NCBI GenBank assembly: GCA_013331265.1
Contig: DUGS01000025.1
Location: 1 to 10,013, forward strand
Origin: Methanosarcina sp.
Lineage (GTDB): Archaea > Halobacteriota > Methanosarcinia > Methanosarcinales > Methanosarcinaceae
Length of the DNA stretch: 10,013 nt
Direction of reading: 5' to 3'
How positions within the stretch are numbered: position 1 is the stretch's first letter; each line of letters starts with the position of its first letter. Both the position numbers and the translations under genes were made by a program. Shown here in pieces: positions 6,776-10,013 of the stretch. The notes beneath the pieces were generated by a model, which made no database searches, was not told the origin of the DNA, and saw only the letters and a list, made by a program, of their open reading frames with translations.

Positions 6776-7063
6776 CCTGTCTGTCACAGGCGTTCTATGG
6801 ATTAAACTTGGGCCAGGGGAAGTAATTTTTAACAGATCTCTGGTCCTATCTCCCTGACCTTTTCCCTGTTTCCAGGCTTGCTTCGAAATGCGTTTTCCAG
6901 TGAGCCTTTCATTGACCTCACATGCCTTTTCATAGGTTTCTGCATAAACCGCTTCCCTGCACGGCACAGGAAAAATACTCGACTTTCGTGTTTTCAGGAT
7001 TTCTCGGGCTCCTGTATCCGAAAGCCGTTCTCCGTCACTTCCGACAAAGACCCTTTTGACCAT
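6587..7063 (-). pseudogene. Minus-strand ORF, probable gene remnant of unknown family
   Basis: A 158-residue minus-strand frame, ATG at 7063. Its first 65 or so codons (7063 to about 6870) have coding-like character: most codons start with a purine, and the product is soluble and mixed-charge (VFVGSDGERLSDTGAREI, then EKACEVNERLTGKRISKQAW). After that the quality drops, and the last 60 codons simply run antisense through the FilR1-type gene, where an open frame is likely to be fortuitous. No good Shine-Dalgarno site precedes the ATG, and the frame is open upstream only to 7087. I do not recognise the family. The best reading is the 5' part of a gene whose 3' end was lost by rearrangement; a chance frame is possible. 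Confidence 0.25.
6775..6791 (+). terminator. Hairpin overlapping the regulator stop codon
   Basis: GCCTGT (6775-6780) pairs with ACAGGC (6786-6791) over a 5-nt loop and begins at the G of the TAG stop. There is no T tract after it, so it may shape the mRNA 3' end rather than terminate by itself. Confidence 0.45.
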
Positions 7064-7120
7064 ACCTGTACTGAGAGTACAAACTTAAAGAATTTATCTC
7101 AGGGAGAGCCGGACTGCGGG

Positions 7121-7130
7121 AAATATTTAA
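7121..7130 (+). promoter_or_regulatory. TATA-like box for the EVE-like gene
   Basis: AAATATTTAA after the G-rich CTGCGGG. Transcription would start near 7150, placing both direct repeats in the leader. Confidence 0.35.
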
Positions 7131-7154
7131 TAGCAAAAAAGCTGTGAGAATCCG

Positions 7155-7215
7155 TAGAAGACCAGTGATTGGATAATGTAGAATGTAGATTAATAGAAGA
7201 CCAGTGACTGGATAA
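7155..7215. repeat. Two 22-bp direct repeats, each with an inner palindrome
   Basis: Copies at 7155-7176 and 7194-7215 begin TAGAAGACCAGTGA and end TGGATAA, with 21 of 22 bases identical and a start-to-start distance of 39 bp. The second copy holds a perfect inverted repeat, CCAGT-G-ACTGG; the first has one mismatch in it (CCAGTGATTGG). They lie 20-80 nt before the EVE-like gene, downstream of the likely promoter. Candidate repressor operators or leader stem-loops; a local duplication is the neutral alternative. Confidence 0.7.
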
Positions 7216-7234
7216 AAAGGAACGGAGACAGATT

Positions 7235-7858
7235 ATGAAGTTATGGTTGCTTAAATCCGCAGGCACTTTAGAGGACGAAGAGAGAATTCTGGAGGACAGC
7301 GTGGTTACTATTGGCTGGGCTGAGCTTCCGGATTTATCCGGCAAAAATGAAGAGCAGGTAAAGAAACTCATACTGGGAGTATACCCGAGCGTGCGGGGAG
7401 AGCTTTCCGAAACCTGGGCTGGAGAAATTTACTCATTTATTACAAAAATAGAAAAAGGAGACCTTTTGGCAGTTCCATTCAAGACAAGAAATGAGGCGCT
7501 GATCGGAAAGGTTACAGGAGACTATGAGTACCGGCAGATCACCAGTTTTATCCGCCATATCAGAAAAGTAAGGTGGCTTAAAACAATCTCTAAAGGGGAA
7601 CTCGAAGATGAATATGACGTGGACCTTAATTCCCCTGAAACCATTTTACCGATAAAAGCAGACCTTCAAAAGCTTTTGGCCCTTCTTGAAACAAAAAGCC
7701 TGGAAGTCATTATGGGAGAACTTTCCTTTGCACTTGAAGACCTTGAATTGACGAAGGAGAAGATGCTCGAACTTGTATACAGTCTGGCTGAAACCAATGA
7801 GATTACTGAAGTGCGGAAAATCGCAGCGGAAATGGAAAATGTGTTGAGAAAAAAGTAA
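7235..7858 (+). CDS. EVE/PUA-like (Mrr N-terminal-type) domain protein without nuclease domain
   Basis: 207 residues. Residues 1-118 match the PUA/EVE-like N-terminal module found on Mrr-type and other type IV restriction proteins: MKLWLLKSAG, VVTIGWAELPDLSG (23-36), VYPSVRGELSETWAGEIYSF (49-68), KGDLLAVPF (74-82), ALIGKVTGDYEYR (88-100) and HIRKVRWL (108-115). Related modules bind modified bases in DNA or RNA. The remainder (about 135-207) is Leu/Glu/Lys-rich and probably helical. It has none of the PD-(D/E)xK motifs of an Mrr nuclease and is too short for one. It may act as a stand-alone reader, partner an unlinked enzyme, or be a shortened relic. GGAG at 7224-7227 gives 7-nt spacing to the ATG. 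A perfect 8-bp hairpin follows the stop. No modification enzyme is present in the window. Domain call fairly sure; function unknown. Confidence 0.72.
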   Translation: MKLWLLKSAGTLEDEERILEDSVVTIGWAELPDLSGKNEEQVKKLILGVYPSVRGELSETWAGEIYSFITKIEKGDLLAVPFKTRNEALIGKVTGDYEYRQITSFIRHIRKVRWLKTISKGELEDEYDVDLNSPETILPIKADLQKLLALLETKSLEVIMGELSFALEDLELTKEKMLELVYSLAETNEITEVRKIAAEMENVLRKK

Positions 7859-7864
7859 AAAGAG

Positions 7865-7883
7865 AAGAGGAAAAATTCCTCTT
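7865..7883 (+). terminator. Perfect 8-bp hairpin after the EVE-like gene
   Basis: AAGAGGAA (7865-7872) and TTCCTCTT (7876-7883) with a 3-nt loop, 6 nt after the stop, leading into T-rich sequence. It also lies downstream of the convergent pheT gene. Confidence 0.65.
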
Positions 7884-7894
7884 AATTCAAATTT

Positions 7895-7930
7895 AACGGA
7901 ACTTAATTTTTAAACGGAACTTAATTTTTA
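7895..7930. repeat. Exact 18-bp tandem duplication
   Basis: AACGGAACTTAATTTTTA occurs at 7895-7912 and again at 7913-7930 without spacer or mismatch. It sits between two convergent genes; the T-rich halves could serve archaeal U-tract termination on the plus strand. Identity suggests a recent slippage event. A small AACCT-ATA-AGGTT palindrome (7971-7983) lies just beyond the pheT stop. Confidence 0.8.
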
Positions 7931-7983
7931 TTTTGATTTAATTATATATTAATTTTTTATTTTTACGTTTAACCTATAAGGTT

Positions 7984-9612
7984 TCAACATATAAGGTCGT
8001 TCAGGTCAATTTCAAACCCTACAACGGCATATCCGAGCGAAAAGTTGCTTATTACCTCTGGATGGAACTCTCCAAAAACTCCAAGCTTTTTGCCGTTGAC
8101 ATAAACATCTGCCCGCCTGCCTTCAAGGAATGCAGGGTCTTTTGACTCTTTTACTTCGTAAGAGAGCATCATTTCCCTCATAAAAGCGTCCACGACCTCG
8201 TATACTTCTGTGAAGTTTGCCTGCGGGTGGATAGAGACCGCAGCAACGTGCTGGCCTGTTATTTCATTGCTCACTACCTCTCCGAACTCAAAGATCTTCT
8301 GAGGCAGTTCCCTGTGCTGGTTTAAGGAAAGGATTTCAAGAAGGTTGGGAAGCACGGTTGTCCTGAGCATTGTCTGGTCTTCACTTATCGGGTGAAGTAC
8401 ATGGGTAACATCATCAGTCTTTTCCCTGCACATGTTTTCGAAATTGATCTTTTCGCTGGTAAGTGTGAAAGGCATAACCTCATAATAGCCAAGCCCTACC
8501 ATTATTTCGTTTACCGAAGCCCGCATCAGGGAAATCGGGTGGGACTTGCCTGCGGTATAGGTCTCAGGGATTTTTACTTTGATATTCTCGTAACCATAGC
8601 CTTTGGCAATGTCTTCTACAAGGTCATAGTTGTGCAGGATATCTGCCCTGTAAGCAGGCACCTTTACTTCAACTGTTTCCTTATCAAGGGCGCATGCTCC
8701 AAAGCGCATTCTTTCAAGCTGCTTTACTATCTCTTCAACCGGGAGTTCCTCGCCTATCAGAGCCTTTACTTCGCCTGTGGTTAGCAGCCTTTCTTTTGGC
8801 TCAAGGTCAGGAAGGACAAGCTCTTCTCCTCCCGGGCGGATTACCCTTACAAACTCAATCTCCCCTCCCCTTTCAGCAAGGGCTGTAACTACAATATTTA
8901 ATGCCGTGTATACAGCTTCTCCAAGCCCTGTTACATCAATGAAAAGGTCTGTGGTCTGTTCTGTCACAGATGTAAGTGTACCGTTAATGATTGGCGGGAA
9001 GGACAGCACATTGTCATTTGCGTCCAGGATGATCGGGTATTTTTCAAAACCGCTGACGAGATGGGCAAACCTTGTGCCTTTGGGGTGCTTTTCCAGGATT
9101 TCGGTCATGCTCATCTTTTCAGTGTAGTCAAGAGGTACGAACTTAAATCCGGGATCTACTGCCATATAGCGGAATGGAGGCTTTACATTTTTAAGGTCAT
9201 GGACACCTATTGAAACTTTTTTCCTGTTTCTCCCGAGGCCCCAGTGCAGGTCTTCCTGAAGGTCCATAAGGGACTTGATAGAAGAGGATGTGAAATTTAC
9301 TCCCCTTACAACCGCACACCCGAGAAAAGGCCTGATCTTCAGGATATCCTCACTTACAGATATGGATACCTCGTAAGGCTTTATCGCATATTCAGGAAGC
9401 CCGGTCTCAATGTCCAGAAAACCACGCATCGCCCTGGCTGCCCCTTCCACACTGTAAAGGTCAGGCCTGTCAGGGAAGAACTCGATGTCAACATACTCGT
9501 CTTCAACCCTTTCGATATCGGCCCCTATCATGGGCACCCTTCTTATGATGGTTTCTTTATCTGTTCCTGTGAGTTTCTCGAGGTCTTCATAATGCAAGGT
9601 GATTACTGGCAT
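7984..9612 (-). CDS. pheT: Phenylalanine--tRNA ligase beta subunit, archaeal type
   Basis: Beta chain of the cytosolic alpha2-beta2 phenylalanyl-tRNA synthetase, which charges tRNA-Phe; the beta chain carries the editing site and tRNA contacts. The 542 residues are the usual archaeal/eukaryotic length (bacterial PheT is near 800, with an N-terminal EMAP/tRNA-binding domain absent here). Visible blocks: MPVITLHYEDLEKL start, FFPDRPDLYSVEG (45-57), the B3/B4 editing region (about 95-250, with RFAHLVSGFEKYP), the B5 region (about 270-345) ending VPAYRADILHNYDLVED, and the catalytic-like C-terminal domain with HPISEDQTMLRTTVLPNLLEI. The ATG at 9612 fits the conserved N-terminus; the ribosome site is weak (GATGAGATG some 8 nt upstream). 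pheS is not adjacent upstream, so the subunits are either unlinked or pheS lies elsewhere. Confidence 0.96.
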   Translation of the reverse strand: MPVITLHYEDLEKLTGTDKETIIRRVPMIGADIERVEDEYVDIEFFPDRPDLYSVEGAARAMRGFLDIETGLPEYAIKPYEVSISVSEDILKIRPFLGCAVVRGVNFTSSSIKSLMDLQEDLHWGLGRNRKKVSIGVHDLKNVKPPFRYMAVDPGFKFVPLDYTEKMSMTEILEKHPKGTRFAHLVSGFEKYPIILDANDNVLSFPPIINGTLTSVTEQTTDLFIDVTGLGEAVYTALNIVVTALAERGGEIEFVRVIRPGGEELVLPDLEPKERLLTTGEVKALIGEELPVEEIVKQLERMRFGACALDKETVEVKVPAYRADILHNYDLVEDIAKGYGYENIKVKIPETYTAGKSHPISLMRASVNEIMVGLGYYEVMPFTLTSEKINFENMCREKTDDVTHVLHPISEDQTMLRTTVLPNLLEILSLNQHRELPQKIFEFGEVVSNEITGQHVAAVSIHPQANFTEVYEVVDAFMREMMLSYEVKESKDPAFLEGRRADVYVNGKKLGVFGEFHPEVISNFSLGYAVVGFEIDLNDLIC

Positions 9613-9818
9613 AAGGATTTCATCTCATCTGTTGCTGGCTAATTTAACCCCAAACATAATCAACTTTAGATTTAATGCTTTTGTTTAGGGAAGTGTTTAA
9701 AAGAGCTCAGAGTAAACATATCTCCTAATGTTATATGGTTTTTGCATGCAGTAAGCAAATTTTAATGACAAAAGTAGAATTATTCCCATATTTTACCGGG
9801 GTTACTATCAATGACTCC

Positions 9819-9871
9819 ATGTTGACAATGTTGACAATGTTGACAATGTTGACAATGTTGACAATGTTGAC
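9819..9871. repeat. 9-bp tandem repeat, about 5.9 copies
   Basis: Unit ATGTTGACA, five exact copies and a sixth lacking its last base, no interruptions. Because the unit is a multiple of three it keeps all frames open, reading (Asn-Val-Asp)n on the plus strand and (Val-Asn-Ile)n on the minus strand. Perfect identity points to recent slippage. Confidence 0.95.
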
Positions 9872-9919
9872 CCTGCTTATGTAAGTGAAGAGGCCCGGCA
9901 TCAGGAGATTTTGAGGAAT

Positions 9920-9947
9920 GTTCGGGCAGAGAGGTTCGGGCAGAGAG
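9920..9947. repeat. 14-bp exact tandem duplication
   Basis: GTTCGGGCAGAGAG at 9920-9933 is repeated exactly at 9934-9947. The unit is not a multiple of three, so a gene reading through it would be frameshifted by the duplication. Confidence 0.9.
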
Positions 9948-9990
9948 CCGGCGAAAAAACAAAAGTTTTTTTTCAAATTGTGCATGTATA

Positions 9991-10013
9991 CAGGAGATGA
10001 CAGGAGATGACAG
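9991..10013. repeat. 10-bp tandem repeat running off the window
   Basis: CAGGAGATGA occurs at 9991-10000 and 10001-10010, and CAG begins a third copy at 10011; the array probably continues beyond the window end. Confidence 0.8.

Larger units (their letters stand above)
6776..7234. other. Spacer between FilR1-type regulator and EVE-like gene
   Basis: 459 bp holding, left to right, the regulator's 3' hairpin, the minus-strand gene remnant (about 6870-7063), a TATA-like box at 7121-7130, two 22-bp direct repeats (7155-7215) and the Shine-Dalgarno site GGAG (7224-7227). A plus-strand frame opposite the remnant (6878-7147) looks like a shadow, being Phe/Cys/Ser-rich and without a ribosome site. 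Confidence 0.5.
9613..10013. other. Intergenic region upstream of pheT rich in short tandem repeats
   Basis: No convincing gene. The part nearest pheT (9613-9720) should hold its promoter; AT-rich TATA-like candidates on the minus strand lie near 9669-9678 and 9694-9706, neither decisive. From 9819 onward come three unrelated tandem repeats (9, 14 and 10 bp units). A plus-strand frame open from 9815 to the TGA at 9998-10000 translates to (NVD)n then PAYVSEEARHQEILRNVRAE and more, with coding-like codons but no start codon; it may be the end of a decayed gene. Confidence 0.5.

Noticed and set aside
6878..7147. Plus-strand 89-residue frame between the regulator and the EVE-like gene
   Set aside because: No ribosome site, Phe/Cys/Ser-rich product, and it is the mirror of the more coding-like minus-strand frame.
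8392..8784. Plus-strand 130-residue frame (and others at 8777-9127 and 9244-9642) opposite pheT
   Set aside because: Shadows of pheT, whose whole length matches a conserved family.
9819..9871. 9-bp repeats as a CRISPR array or plasmid-type iteron origin
   Set aside because: The units are head-to-tail without spacers, so not CRISPR; no Rep/Cdc6 gene or AT-rich unwinding element is associated here.
9731..9985. Minus-strand ORFs with (VNI)n or (QHC)n repeats
   Set aside because: Open only because the 9-bp tandem repeat contains no stop in these frames; flanks do not look protein-like and there is no ribosome site.

Overview
The window looks like chromosomal DNA from a Methanosarcina-type methanogenic archaeon. 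The evidence is moderate G+C with long AT-rich spacers, archaeal TATA-like boxes, an archaeal-type PheRS beta chain, and a winged-helix regulator with the FilR1-type (DUF1724) effector domain that is multiplied in Methanosarcinales. No rRNA, tRNA, CRISPR array or intact insertion sequence was seen.

Layout: (1) 1-541, the 3' part of a class I fumarate hydratase beta subunit, plus strand. (2) 542-1546, about 1 kb of mostly non-coding DNA with several hairpins, one of them a long near-complete foldback at 1001-1055, and one doubtful small ORF. (3) 1553-3202, a PepD-type aminoacyl-histidine dipeptidase, and 3323-4729, a full-length PLP-dependent glutamate decarboxylase of strikingly plant-like sequence. 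Both are on the plus strand, separated by a hairpin and T-rich tract. (4) 4766-5527, minus strand, an FGE/SUMF1-fold protein lacking the first catalytic cysteine of true formylglycine-generating enzymes. (5) 5957-6775, plus strand, a FilR1/Msr-like regulator preceded by a structured leader in which a palindrome covers the Shine-Dalgarno sequence. (6) 6776-7234, a spacer holding a probable minus-strand gene remnant and a pair of 22-bp direct repeats. (7) 7235-7858, plus strand, a stand-alone protein with an EVE/PUA-like Mrr N-terminal-type domain and no nuclease. (8) 7984-9612, minus strand, complete pheT. (9) 9613-10013, a spacer unusually dense in short tandem repeats (9 bp x6, 14 bp x2, 10 bp x2+).

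There is no obvious single operon. The genes alternate in strand and are bounded by their own hairpins, so the window reads as housekeeping genes (fumarase, pheT) with accessory genes between them. The only functional pairing suggested by order is PepD followed by glutamate decarboxylase: peptide hydrolysis could supply glutamate for conversion to GABA. No amino-acid/GABA antiporter is present here. The least explained parts are the 1-kb structured spacer, the folded leader of the FilR1-type regulator, the orphan modified-base-reader-like protein, and the tandem-repeat cluster upstream of pheT.
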